Positions 20,851 to 32,522 of a stretch of DNA of 64,000 bases are shown here, one piece after another. Both the position numbers and the translations under genes were made by a program. Position 1 is the first letter of the stretch, and each line of letters begins with the position of its first letter. Location of the stretch: contig QJNS01000004.1 of NCBI GenBank assembly GCA_004154925.1, positions 620,001 through 684,000 of the forward strand. Direction: 5' to 3'. The stretch is from Monosporascus cannonballus (lineage: Eukaryota; Ascomycota; Sordariomycetes; Xylariales). The notes under the pieces were generated by a model, which saw only the letters and a program-made list of their open reading frames with translations, was not told the DNA's origin and did not search any database.

Positions 20851-22950
20851 CTAATGCGACCGGCCTGACCTTAACCTCTTCGGCCAGATGCCGTTCTTCC
20901 CCGGCGACAAGATGCCGTTCTCATCTAATGAGTCCTATATCTCTCAGAAGAACACATATCAGCACACGAAGATCCTCGGGAGAGGTGGGGGGATATTTAA
21001 CACGCTGTGATGCGACTAACCTTGAGCGTCTCGACGAAACGCCGGTAGGCATGGTTATTGAAATCGAACAGCTCGGCGTTTTGATCTTCCGTGGGTCGTC
21101 ATCAGCCAAAAGATACACACGCACGGGCACCACATGCATAAGCAAGTCATCGTCCTCATCTCTCACTCACCCATATGGTTGATATGCGACCCGTACTTGG
21201 CGAAGCCCCGTCTTCTGCCCTCCTCGAAGAGCTCGTTGAAGACTTCGTCGACGGCGGCGCGCTGCGCGGGGTCCGTCTTGTCGAAGGGTAGCATGCAGAC
21301 GAAGACGGCGTAGCGCTCGTGCATGAAGAAGTCGCACAACATGTCGAAGCCATGGCGCTCGTAGACTGCGCGCGCGGCGCGCACCCAGTCGAGCATAACG
21401 GCCCCGTCGAGCGGCAGGATGGGCGAGTACGCGCTGTGCGCGCCCACCGAGTCCGGCCGCCGGTTGTAATAGTCGACGAGGGGCAGCGAGAACATGGACG
21501 GCACGCCGACGAACATGCCGCCGTGCGACAGGTCGACCGACGTCGCCTGCAGCAGAACGTCGCTGCCGTCGCCGTCGTCCCCCACCTCGGGCGCGTACAA
21601 CTTGCCCTTGAGGGTGCCGATCGACGCGCGTCCCTCGACCGCCGCCTGCACCTCGACGTACTGCGCCTCGACGAGGCGCTTCGGCCCGTACAGCCCGAAC
21701 CGCGCCGTCCAGAAACCCGTGCCGAGTTCGCGCATGATCTCCCGCAGGCGCCACTCGGGGATCGCAGCGCTCGCGCTGCCGTCCCACCAGTCGGCGCGCC
21801 GCCCGTAGAACGAGATCCACTCGCCGATGCTGAAGACGTACGCGAGGTACGGGATCGTGCCGTTGCGCCGCAGGTAGCCGAACAAATCCGTGATGGTTGC
21901 CAGGTCGTTCATCTCCGGCATGGCGAACTCGCACGCCATGTACGCCTGTGGCTGCGGCGTCAGGTAGATGCCCATCTTCGTCACGATGCCGAGGTTGCTC
22001 TGCAGGAAGAGGCCGTCGACTGTCGGCCCGAAGGAGTGCTTCGTCAGGTGCGCCGACGGCGAGTCCGTCTTGGCAAACTGCCCGGTGCGGATCACGTCGC
22101 CGTCGGCTAGCACGACTTCCATGCCGGCTATGTTCTCGTGATGCAGGCCCGTGGGCACGAAACCCATCCCTCGGTCCAGGGTCTAATTAATAATTCATTT
22201 AGTTAGGAGTATATCTGCGTCCAGGAGTTTGCGCGCCCTCGGGTACAGACTTACATTGCCTATGATGCTGCCCCATCCCAGCGATGCCGTGCTCGGCCAG
22301 AGCTTGAGCTTGTTCTCTGTGCAGTAGGTATACAGGTCACCGAACGTCACGCCGGGCTCGACCACGGCATATGCGAACTTCTCGGACACCTCGAGAACCT
22401 TGTCCATCCGATGTAAATCGAGGACGACGCTTCCGCGGATCTTAGGCGCGGGTCCTCCATACCTAGTATTATCCGTTAGTGTGACCCAGTCCCCATCTGC
22501 AAGTTTACAAATTTCAGAGTAGCGTACCCTAGGTTCTTGCCCCTTGATATGGTCCATACCGGGAACAGATACTTGTTGGCAATCTTCAAGACGGCCTGGA
22601 GTTCCGGTACGGATGAGGGGCTGATGACGCTATCAGCCATCTATTCTGCGCAAATTGAGCGGCCTGGACATTCGTACTAACCAGACTGCCGCACTTGGAA
22701 GGTTGCGCTCGTATCCCGACTCTGGGATCTCGTACGGGTCCACGTATTCTCTTAAATCGTTGCCCGTGAAGACGGCATCCTGGCCCAGCGACTCTCGTAT
22801 TTCCTTGAGAACCTCACCAAAATCATCCTGGTTCACTCCGGGAGGTAAGACCACCTCGATGTCCTCAATGATTGGCTTGGCGAAGGTATCATCGTGGGCA
22901 GACTGGTATAGAGGGTCCGCGTATCTAGGTAACGGCTGTGTCGCAGCCAT
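20851..22950 (-). CDS. Vanillyl-alcohol oxidase-like FAD enzyme
   Basis: Six exons on the minus strand (22682-22950, 22528-22629, 22255-22462, 21171-22182, 21021-21085, 20851-20934; introns 52-86 nt) join in frame to 579 residues, against 560 for Penicillium VaoA. The PCMH-type FAD-binding domain shows SRGKNLGYGGPAP, VVEPGVTFGDLY and SLGWGSIIGN; the cap domain shows DGLFLQSNLGIVTKMGIYL; the C terminus is DENGILSPGKNGIWP. The histidine that carries covalent FAD in VAO is present (GAH-x3-SPI, His442), as is the Tyr of GYGG (Tyr125, VAO Tyr108) and Tyr523 (VAO Tyr503). VAO Asp170 is Ser184 here, VAO Thr457 aligns with Asp477, and VAO Arg504 is Gly524. The family oxidises para-substituted phenols such as 4-(methoxymethyl)phenol, vanillyl alcohol or 4-alkylphenols. 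The changed residues predict a different substrate or stereochemistry. No targeting signal is evident. Confidence 0.88.
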
Positions 22951-23968
22951 TTTTGACGTTTATCTTCCTCTGGGATGCTACCAAGGTCGGAATATATGAT
23001 AAAAGAACACGAAGAGCTGGGCGTAGTTTGAAAGCAGAACGGTAGCAGACCTCCAATCGTAGTTTCAGGGCTATGGACTCCTGACTGTTTTGAGTGCCAT
23101 TCGCTTCGACCCCGACCATCTAGGCCTTCTTGGTATATGCGGAGAACCACGCCTCCTGCCCGTGCCGGCATGACGGATCTACAGTTCTGGCTAAAGCCGG
23201 ACCGGCAATTGCACGAGCATGATACAAAATGGGGTGCAAGGTAGCACGGGTGGTGGGGATACTATGGGTGGTATAATACTACGCAGTATAGTGCTAAATA
23301 GAGAGAGAAGTGTTATGGTTATCTGGATTTCGGCGGACAAAATCCTGAGAGTCCTATTATGATACTATAAATACAATATATCATTTTTCGTTGTATCTTG
23401 GTTTACCAATCCCTCCCAACCAACATATCTGTCATCAGCCCCAACTTCGTTTTATGGAACCCGTAGAGGGATCTTTCAATTCACAAGGCTTTCGACCTGT
23501 TACCAATTTATTATTATTTATTATTTAAATAAAGAGATCTCTAGGTAACTCGACCCAGAGCTAGTATGGCTGATCAGCCTACAGGAGTTCGGCGCGATCT
23601 TCTTCGCAGAAATCTGATACTAGTGAAGATTTCATTCGCAGAATCTGCTTAATCTCCTATGAACTCTAATATCCGGGAAGCATATCCTGGTACGATAGGT
23701 TCATTCCATGTATCAAACCTCGCAAGGAGGATACAAGGGGAGGAGATTACTAGATGCAGGAGCTAAGTTTAGAAGATTCATGCCAAATAATCTCAAATTC
23801 CAAGCCTAGCTCATTTTCGGCGATCCCGTTGAGCAAGGCACTAAACAGCCTTCGCTGGCGGTCTCTTCATATCTCCTGAACAAAGAAAGTCGCTCGAATT
23901 CCGTCTGTCCACCGTTACTGAGTCCGGCCGTTCTGTGTTGTCGCCCCTCCCCTGGCACGCATTCTGAT
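22951..23968. other. Intergenic
   Basis: This is the promoter side of the VAO-like gene and the 3' side of the 773-residue gene. It includes an AT-rich patch around 23500-23540. No gene is recognised. Confidence 0.55.
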
Positions 23969-26379
23969 CTAGTATGCAGCGGTTGCCGAAGAGCAGACAC
24001 ACATTCCTCCGCAGATGGTATGGCAGAACGTCCTGCAAATCAGGGTAGCGACCGACTGATCATTTTCCTCGATGGCCTGCAGTACGTAGTTTCGCGGAGC
24101 GACCCACACATAGCTGAGTACGACCCCGCGGGTCGACCGGAGAAAGGCGTTGGCCTCGCCCGTTCCATGCACGATAGCTAGTAGCAGCCAGTTGACGGAG
24201 AATGCGGCACAGGCCAGCAGAACAACGAGAACCCCGATGGCGAAGGGGCTGAATCGAATCGGGTGCCGTTGCCAGCCGCGTACGGCGGTTAGGTGGGTGT
24301 CGAGCTGCACGCCGTCCTCGAGTATGTTGCGTGGGTACATGAGCCCCTGGTAGTAGACGACGGTGCACCGGAAGATATCGGCGATGCGCTGCCCCTCGAC
24401 CTCCTCCCAGTTGTCGTCCGTCCGGGGCTTCTCGGGGTTCGGCTTAATTCCGCGGTTCTCCGGCCTGTACCGCTTGATCATGGGGAAGACGGCGAGCATG
24501 ACCCTGGCCCCGCGCAGGAGGTGGTGCCTAGCCATGCGCCGCTCCTGCTCGTGATCCTGGGCGGTCGCCGGCGGTATCGGGTAGAGGGCGTTGAGCTTGT
24601 CGAAGTCGGCGGGAGGGACTCTCAGGTTCTGCTGGACCTTGTTCGCGGCGTCCTCCCACGCAGAGTAGAGCCTTTCGTTGACGTTCTTGGACTCCCTGTA
24701 TAGTGCGACGTCGGCCTGCTGCTCGATTGGATAGTCCATGCGCGCACCCGGAGTTGCCGAGAGGACATGGAAGACGGACGGGGAGATGGCCATGCAGACC
24801 TGCATATAGGCCGCGATCGAGATGATCATGTGGAGCTCCTGGTAGAAGTGGCTCAAGTTGGTCTGGTGCTCCTCCGTTTGCTCCCTGTAGATGTCCAACA
24901 GGTTTATGAGGGGTTCGAAGATGAGGGCAGTTCGCCAAGCGAGATCGTCGACGTCCCCCCAGAACCCAGACGGCACGAACAGTCCGTTCAACGCCATCTT
25001 CGCCGTCTCGCTGCGGCGAGCTTTCCGGCGGTAACCTGTTTCAAAGCAAACGTTGTCAGCAGTGAGGGTCTCGGAGGGGAGGGACTGGCGAAATTCGATC
25101 TCGGAAGCGGAAAACGATCCCTACCTTCTATCTCGACTAGTCTCAAATCTTCACCTTCGATTTCCTTCTTCCAGAAATCGCTAACGCCGAAGAGAAGTTC
25201 ACTGAAGACCTTCTTCTCGATGACCTGTCCCAGGATGCCGGCGATGAGCCACTTGCGATATTTAGCTTGCCGAAGCAGTGCAGGCCAGCCTCCATTGTGT
25301 CGGTCCTCGTGGGCGACCAGGCGCGTGTACTCGATGAACTGGTCGTTGAAAGGCTCTTGCCACGGCGAGCCCACGTATCCAGGCTCTGGTAAGTCGATGT
25401 CGCCGAACCACTTCTCCGCGAAGTCCGTTGTCCGGTTGTAGAGCAACCGATAGAGACTGATATAGTACTTGTCGTCGTAATTCTCGGGATGTTGTTGGAA
25501 ACCGAAGCTTTTGAAGTCTATCCGCGAGGGGCGGGGATCATTCGCTAATTCTTGGGCGATATCGAACGGCTGGTCCTCCGTGTCGTCTGTTCCCCCATTA
25601 TTGGCCTTCTTGTCACTTCCGCCGACACCGGTACCCTCTGCGCCAGCGTCTTTGGTGACGGGTCGAGACGGGGGTATAGAATTGAAAAGGGGCTGAAACT
25701 TCTTCTGGCGGAACCCGGCTGCCCTGGCTACTCTCAACTGCGCACGGGCACCAATGTTGTTTGATACAGATCCAAAGCCAAAAAAGGATTCCAGGAATGA
25801 TTCGCCCTCTGGGGCCTGGATTGTTGGCGCAATTGGTCGGGGAGTGCCCGGTTGAGCTGTATTTGTCCCGGTATTCGGGACGACCAGTGGTTGCCGCACA
25901 TTCACCGGAGGGATAGTGATGATGGATTCAGTAGACCCAATGTAATCAAGGGAATCCATGGGTATCATCCCGGTGTCGGCCGCACTCCGGATCATCGGAT
26001 AGATGGCCCTTATGTAAGACCTCTCGTCCCTCGGATCCTGGTACCGTTCGTTAACTCCTGCATGATCATATAGACCCATCATATCGCCAAAGTTATGAAT
26101 GATGTCGCCCAACGGGGTTGCCAACTCCTTGTTCTCGTCAGCCGCCGCTTTCATTTTGTCGATGACCTCTTGCAGCTCCTTTCGCCGCTCAGCCAGGTAG
26201 TACGCCGGCCATGTCTTATCCTCGGGTTTAGCCCCCTGTGACTCTCTCCATGTCTTGTAAACCTGCCACTCCTGGCCAAGGTCGTTCAGCCCTATAAAAT
26301 GGATATTATTCTCTCTAATAATATGCCTAACGAGCCCTTTGGCAAGCTCGGCCGGAGACTTGGTTGGTCGCTTCGACAT
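23969..26379 (-). CDS. Unrecognised fungal protein with one TM segment
   Basis: Two exons (25125-26379 and 23969-25035; intron 89 nt, GTAGGG..ACAG) join in frame to 773 residues. I do not recognise the family. The N-terminal ~170 residues are mixed helical and charged (ERRKELQEVIDKMKAAADEN may be a short coiled coil). Residues ~170-285 are Pro/Gly/Thr-rich and probably disordered. From ~310 a well-structured part starts with YYISLYRLLYNRTTDFAEKWFG and WPALLRQAKYRKWLIAGILG, followed across the intron by a helical domain. A single hydrophobic segment (FAIGVLVVLLACAAFSVNWL) lies at about 681-707, about 65 residues before the end. The Cys-rich last residues (CRTFCHTICGGMCVC) may be real or the read-through of an unrecognised 3' intron. 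Good codon use and splice continuity support a real gene; its function is unknown. Confidence 0.75.
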
Positions 26380-27057
26380 GCTGGACGACTACCGTGAGAG
26401 AGATGTGGTACGGGGCAAGAGCGGTTTGAGGACAATATAACCATAGATTAGTGGGCGTCGAAGGGAAGGCCACACAATTGCAACGGCTAACTTGATGTGT
26501 AGATGGGTCCGAGTAAAGGAAATGCCACACTTAGGGCAGGTTAAGAGGTGTTCCTTGCGACCAACAAGAGGTTAAAGAAAGACGGGACAAGCAAGCGTCG
26601 ATAGAAAAAGTTGATAGAAAGGTGCCAACCGAACAAAGGCTGTGAAACTCACAATAGATTTCGAGCGGGTGCTGGCGATATAGAGTTATTTGGACGTTTC
26701 CGTTGTTACGGTTCCGGAAGCATAGCCGAATCCGGGCATTCCGTTGTTGAAAGCGGGTAACGCAACAGTCTCATCTACCAAAGATACTATAATCGAATGG
26801 ACCACATCCATACATAACACGTGAACAAGGAGTGAAACAGACCAGAGTCCGTTAAACAAGACATTGAGAAGACTAGCCAATTGAACCTGTAACGCATCTA
26901 AATGACTGCTTTGCAAGGGCGCCAACAATGAAAGAAAAGGTTACGCCAATTACAGGGTATCGAGTACAACTGCGCCTGAAGATTCACCTGATTAGAGTAC
27001 CCGTCTTCCAACCAAAAATCCCGCCCGTCTCATAGACCCAGGAGATTGTCGAGTGGT
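26380..27057. other. Intergenic
   Basis: This lies between two minus-strand genes and should hold the promoter of the 773-residue protein gene and the 3' UTR of the MARVEL gene. Nothing else is seen. Confidence 0.55.
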
Positions 27058-28108
27058 CTAACGCCTCTCATGTCCGTCAGCCTCGTATGGTGACTGGTGG
27101 GGATTCAGGGACACGGGCGGCCCTTGAGCATAGGAACCCCCGGTAGGCTGTGGTGAGACAGGTGACGCAGTCGACTGCTGTGGATATTGGTGTATGTTCT
27201 GTGGAGGATTGCCGGAGTTTGGATGATATACAGGTGCAAGCTGGGGATGGGGTTGCTGAAGCTGAGGTTGCATTTCAATCTTACCACCAGCCGGAGCCGG
27301 ATAAGATGACGACTCGAGCGGCATGCAGTGGAGACCAGCTTTGCGGTGGCGGTGCACCATAACGCTGTGCATCGAGAGAGAGACAATGTAGAGAATACTG
27401 GGTAAGGCTTAGTGTCTGTCCGCTATTGGCGAATATCCGCATGAGACTTACAATTCAAGGCCACCTAAGCCAGCCGCTCCAGCGAGAATTCCGGCATCTG
27501 ACACGACCATGTTAGCATATCATGTTTGCCATATGTAAAACCTATGATGGCTTTTCTGTCCCGCTTACGCCCGGAAAGGTCTTCTAAGGGGTCTGGAGTG
27601 TTCTGGTGTATTTGTGCATATCAAGGGCAGCCTACAGGTTAAAACAGCAGCATCATAGGTGGTGTAGTATCCATAGTACTCAGAATACGTCGAAGAATAA
27701 TACGAATAATAAGATAGGAGTGGGGCTACTTGGGCGGCAAGCAGGGCGAATGAGGCCAGCCAGAAGACGAGCAGAAAGATGTCGAGTCCTAAAATGGCCC
27801 AGTAATTGTAAGCCGTCGGTGGCCCGAAGTGAGCGACGAGACAGTATATCGAAGCGATCAGTGTCGCGACGGCCTAGCAGCTGTTCAGTTATAAGTGTAC
27901 TGGCGGCTGGAGCGGGGCAACTCACAGTGAAAAGCATAAGAGAATCTCCTGAGAAGGCCAAGACAGTAACTCCGTAGGCACACAAGCCCAAGCATACGAG
28001 TCCGACCACCAACTGGACGATGCGAAGGGCAACGAAGCCTCTTGGGTAGAGAGGGATATGCTCCTTGCCAGCGGGTCGCTGGTTGGAGTAGATTTTTGGC
28101 TGCTCCAT
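27058..28108 (-). CDS. MARVEL-domain membrane protein
   Basis: Four exons on the minus strand (27926-28108, 27636-27873, 27452-27497, 27058-27397) join to 268 residues. Four TM segments are seen: VALRIVQLVVGLVCLGLCAY, a second one formed across intron 1 (LFTAVATLIASIYCLVA), YWAILGLDIFLLVFWLASF, and a fourth formed across intron 3 (GLGGLEFILYIVSLSM). The phrase SFALLAAQVAP after TM3 and the Tyr-rich loop (SYYSYYSSTYSEYYGYY) are typical of fungal MARVEL proteins. The C-terminal ~95 residues are Pro/Gln/Ser-rich and cytosolic. The donor of intron 2 (GTAGGC at 27635) is the least certain point: I chose it because it joins VLTY to AGILAGAAGLGG in frame. Family members organise plasma-membrane microdomains or vesicle trafficking; a specific role cannot be given. 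Confidence 0.8.
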
Positions 28109-31100
28109 CTCTAGTCGGTAGGGGGATCGTCGATGTGGAGGTTTAGAGCTGGCTTTGCCCCTTCTCTTGTGTTTAGAGTGAACCTCGCTCGGTCGCGAAG
28201 AAGAAACACGCGGAAGTTGGAGGGTCAGAACCTGGCACCAACCGACACGGGGAGTCCACCCCTTTCATATATGAAATGCTTCCCAGGACTACTCATTGTG
28301 CATGACAGAGGCAGATGCCTGAGTCTCAGCCGTGGCTTGCCAAGGCCCCTAAGCCAGGCAGATTCTGAAAAAAAGAGTTGGAGCACCCTTGATAATGTCC
28401 ACGAGCTGAAATTTGAAGAAGTTCATGTCCGACCAACGGCTTTCTTTGATTGCTCAATCAAAACAAAATGCTCATTTGGATTCTGCAAGAAGGGGCCTCT
28501 ATGGCGCATTAATTATTATAACGGCGATAAGATATACGTGGGAGGTCAGAGGTGGCTCAACCATCATGACCGGAGCCCTTGCTTGGCAACGGAGCAGAGC
28601 AAACTGCAGCGCAATCAGCCCAGCGAGGCAGACTCGTCTCCGCAGCAGTGCTATGGATAGGGGCAGTTGGAGCGAGTGGCTGCATGATATTCATGTAACC
28701 ATTATCACCAGTCCAAGAATCTGGCCATAGGGGCGTATGATCAGGAACAGCAGAATATGGCCCTGGAAATGCGCTGGACTCAAGCAAGACTCACCGCCGA
28801 CGAGCTCCTATGAAGAAGTATGGGCTCACGCTCTTAGAGGAACACGTAGCATGGACTGAGGCGCTTATAGTCCTTATCGTTGCTGAGCACTCCAAGTTAG
28901 AAGAAGTTTGGTTCATAAGCCGCGGTCGTGACTGGCGGTGACTGGTTGCTTATGGGGGCAGTAGGGAGTTGTGGAGATGTGCGGCTGAAAAGATTGCCAG
29001 CTAATCCCTGTTCTCGACCGTCTCATTGGCAATGGGAGCCATCTACTACATACTAGACTAGTACTAGTGTACATTTGGCACACTCTTTTGAAGCACGCTC
29101 TGACGATTTGATCATATCCTCGTTTGCACCGCAGCATGTTACGGCAATAAGACGAAGAAACAGGCGAAAAAATGATGAGTTGACTGAAGTAAAAAAGAGG
29201 TTACCAACATGAGATTAGGCCTTGATTAATAGGTTCGGTCGTGGAAAAGTCAACGGAAAGTTCCAGAGCCACCAAAACACTTAAAGTAGCACAAGTTTGA
29301 GCCCACTTTAGGGCTGAACGACACAGAAGAGTTGGGCGCCAACCACAAAGACCGCCCAAGGATTAACGTAGCAGGCAAAAGTATCAAGGGAAAAGGACAA
29401 GGTGGAAGAAGTCACCCCATATTCGCACCACCATCTCGCTTAGCGCCTGGGCCGTCAAAGAACAGCGCACGCGAATTTACCACATTTAGAACGAGCTGGG
29501 CTTTAAGGGCATCTATTTATAGATATTCTTCTACCGGGGTGTCTGGCCGAATATTAATATTCCTTGTCAGAAATTCTTCTAGTGGCGTTTTAGGGCCTCG
29601 CTATACTGGATATCTGATTCATTCCCTTTGGATGCATAACCATAACAGGTTAAAGCTGTTGGAGAATATATATTATGAATAAGTATTGAGCATACTCTAA
29701 ATACGGTAGTAAACATTTAGTTATGAGCAAATTATCAGACGGAACACATCTAGATTGACCCAAGTGATCCAGTGAAGGTTTTATAACCACTCGCGATGCT
29801 CTTCTGCTGGCCCGTGTCTAGTCCGTACAACCAAGCGCCACAAACGGCGTATCACCCCAGTCCCTTCTTTTTTCTCCCGGCTCCCGTAACTATCACGTAG
29901 CATAAGAATGAAAATAAAAGCAGGGCCGTATTACTATGCAAATATTTTGAATATCCCCCGACTAGGTGGGTTTTGGGTATTCCACGCCGATTACGTATCG
30001 CCTAGACTCGACTATGTGGCCTTCTGTCATCCCTTCTCAGCTCCCGCTCATAAACATCTGTTTCGTTTCTCACTCTTGAATTTTTATGAGGCCCTAGCTC
30101 CCTCGAGACGTTCCTCCCTCTTGTGCATCCTGACAAAGGTAGATGAGGTCTCTGATGAATGCTTCGACACCGCGTTCCTACATGAACCCGACATCTGAGA
30201 TAGGATGAATACCTATTATATTTAAACAAAGTTGCCGTGGTTGGAGACATAGGATTACACAGGTATCTATATATGCAGATGTATAAGTCGTCTACTTGCC
30301 CCTATTCTAGGCCCCATTCTAGCCCCCATTTTAACCCCTATTCTACTACTGTTCTCGCTAGCCCGCTCTGTATAGCGCTCCAACAGTACATCAATAGTTC
30401 TTCGCTAGGAAAACAGTGCTGCGAAATACGCCCCTCAAACAGGCCGGCAAGGGTGAAGGATGCGGCCCCTGCAACTACGATCATCACGCAGATGCCCAAA
30501 AAGCGGCGGAACTTTGACCTTGACGAAAAGTTCCCAGTAAAGGACAGACGGGGAGCTTTATCAGGCCTACTGAATCGGAACCCATCAGGAAATGGAAGTC
30601 TTCGATATAGAATGAGAACGAGACGGGGTAAGCATAGAATGCCAATGCGATGTCTGTATGTGTGTGCGTCGGATTGTGATTGTGTTAGGAGGGGTAAGGG
30701 GGCGGCTCCAACACATATTAACACTAGTCACTCGCTATATAGCAGCCTTTAATATATAGGCTTCTCGCATAGCGGGTATCCAAGAGCTTTCACACACACT
30801 CCCGCGGTGTATCAGCTTCATGTCCACGATGATGGGACCAGTCTTCGAAGCGTTCCACAAGTATACCCATTTTCAGCTCTCTAACGTATTGAGCGGTTGA
30901 CGACGGGGCTAGATCGGCTGGCATCTCTCGGTCATGGGTCAGACCTAATTCAACTAAATAGACGTCTATGTGAACTACTGAGGAGAGGAAGTAGCATGTC
31001 TATTCTACCTCTCCTTTACGTTAAGGGGTAGAAGACAATGCGACTTGTCCTTACGAATAAGATCAACGCGCGAACATTAATAATCAACATGTTACAATTC

Positions 31101-31352
31101 TGACAGCACAGTAGCCTCAACCCTTAAGCCTGGATGCCTTACTGGGAGGATGCGCCGGGTATCATTTCTCGATCTTGGTTGACCGTGAATAACCAGCACG
31201 CCAGCCATTATTCTGGCCATGTCAGCTCCTTGGCTCGAAGGAAGTCCAAGCACTGGCTCCGTCGAAGGACTCCACATATAGTTATCGACCTGGCTGCAGA
31301 TTCCCGAAACCTCCTGAATCAACCTCACTCTCCAACAGCCATAGATTGCCTA
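28109..31352. other. Gene-free stretch
   Basis: About 3.2 kb without a recognisable gene on either strand. A 175-codon frame at 28133-28660 lies in the upstream region of the MARVEL gene and has no family motifs. The sequence from 29.6 to 31.1 kb is more AT-rich than the gene regions but shows no repeat pairs that I could find. Around 30300-30340 a degenerate CCCC(A/T)TTCTA repeat occurs. Confidence 0.5.
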
Positions 31353-32522
31353 CTAACGAGGCACACAGGACAGCCTCTTGTTGGTGGACGCCGTATTGAG
31401 CGCGGCTTTCAGGTTCTGGTAGAAGTTCTTGCCGCTGGCGACATTCTCACTCGCGTACGTAGCCTCCCAGATGGCGACACCCCCGAAGTTACTGCGGCGG
31501 TAGTACGCATTAGCCAGGTTGGCGGCCTGCCGGACTGTCAGCTCGAACCAGGGACTCGCGGCCCTCGCCGACCCCGGCAGCCCCAGGTACACTCGAGCGT
31601 TTCTGCTGTAGGTGCCCGCGAGGAGGGATGTCCAGGCGTCGTATGTGAAGCCCGCGGCGCTGAAGGCCCCGCCCGGGGCGTAGTTACGGTTGGCGTCGGC
31701 CCAGCGCCGCGCGGAGCACTGCGCCGTGTTATAGAACTGCACGAAGACCATATCGAAGGTCGTGGCTCGGAGCGCGTCCGCCATGCTGGCGTCCGAGACC
31801 ACGCACCGCGGCGACGCCGTGAGGTAGAAGGTGCCGGGCGCCGTGGCATACAGGGAGCGCAGCTTCGTCGCCAGCGCCCTGTAGCCGGCCGAGCCGTCCG
31901 TCGGCGGATGCTCGATGTTCAGGTCGAAGCCGTCGACGGAGAACCCGGCGCTGCTGCCAGCGTAATCGAACGTCCGCGGGAGGCCCTGCTTCACCTTGCT
32001 GCTCTACCGCGGCCCGAACATGTACCAGAGCTGCTTGGCGAGGTTCTCCCCGTCGACAGCGCCCGTGAGCTGGTACGCGGTCGTGCCATCGCCGAGCGAC
32101 AGCAGGATCTTCTTGGTGCTCGTCTGCCAGCATGTGTACAGGTCGCGCTGCAGATTCGGACATTTCAGGAGGCGGTTGTTGGCGGGCTTGTTCTGCCCGC
32201 CGTAGCCGGGCCCCGCGTACGTTTCGGCCCAGCACTGATTGCCAAAGTCTATGCCGGGGTAACCGCTTGCTTGCTGCGGGAAGAGGTGGACGAACGACAG
32301 GATAATGACATCGATGCTCGGATCCGCGCAGTACTGGCTCAGGCGCTTCTGGTTGGGCCCTTGGCCCTGTCGTTGCCTTAGCTGGGGTGTGTGGCGTACT
32401 TGGGGGTGATACGAGCTTACATAGTATAGGACGACGTTGTTCTTGGAAGCTGCGCTGAACACTCCCAGAACGACATCACATTAGACAAGGGACGCTACGA
32501 GAAACCAGAAGACGCGGGTCAT
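31353..32522 (-). pseudogene. Class III GH18 chitinase, broken by two in-frame stops
   Basis: The frame runs from an ATG at 32522 with a hydrophobic start (MTRVFWFLVASLV, signal-peptide-like), through a 54-nt intron (32367-32420), to the stop at 31353. Chitinase motifs are clear: NVVLYYGQGPNQKRLSQYC, IDVIILSFVHLFP, LSLGDGTTAYQL, the catalytic region DGFDLNIEH, VQFYN and GGVAIWEATYA. Two stops interrupt the same frame: TAA at 32481-32483 and TAG at 32004-32006. No splice sites can remove either one. In addition the third Asp of DxxDxDxE is Asn (31917-31919), and the usual SxGGG loop has an Asp. Both stops could come from CAA or CAG by CpA to TpA changes, the context preferred by RIP, and a RIP-mutated element starts 0.65 kb away. 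Sequencing error cannot be excluded for the stops. Confidence 0.8.

Noticed and set aside
21319..22110. 263-codon open frame antisense to the VAO-like gene
   Set aside because: Shadow frame rich in His/Arg/Val; the sense strand is firmly assigned.
21163..22167. Reading the VAO-like protein as lacking the FAD-linking His
   Set aside because: At first I matched the His to the ERYAVFVC segment; counting residues places VAO His422 at GAH-x3-SPI, where the His is present.
28133..28660. 175-codon plus-strand frame upstream of the MARVEL gene
   Set aside because: No domain, no splice-linked partner, and it occupies the promoter of a well-supported opposite-strand gene.
32004..32006. TAG in the chitinase as programmed readthrough or selenocysteine
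   Set aside because: The second stop (TAA), the lost catalytic Asp and the RIP-like context make simple decay more likely; filamentous fungi are not known to use selenocysteine here.
31134..32381. 415-codon open frame antisense to the chitinase relic
   Set aside because: Low-complexity Arg/Val/Gly-rich translation typical of an antisense shadow; no family motifs.
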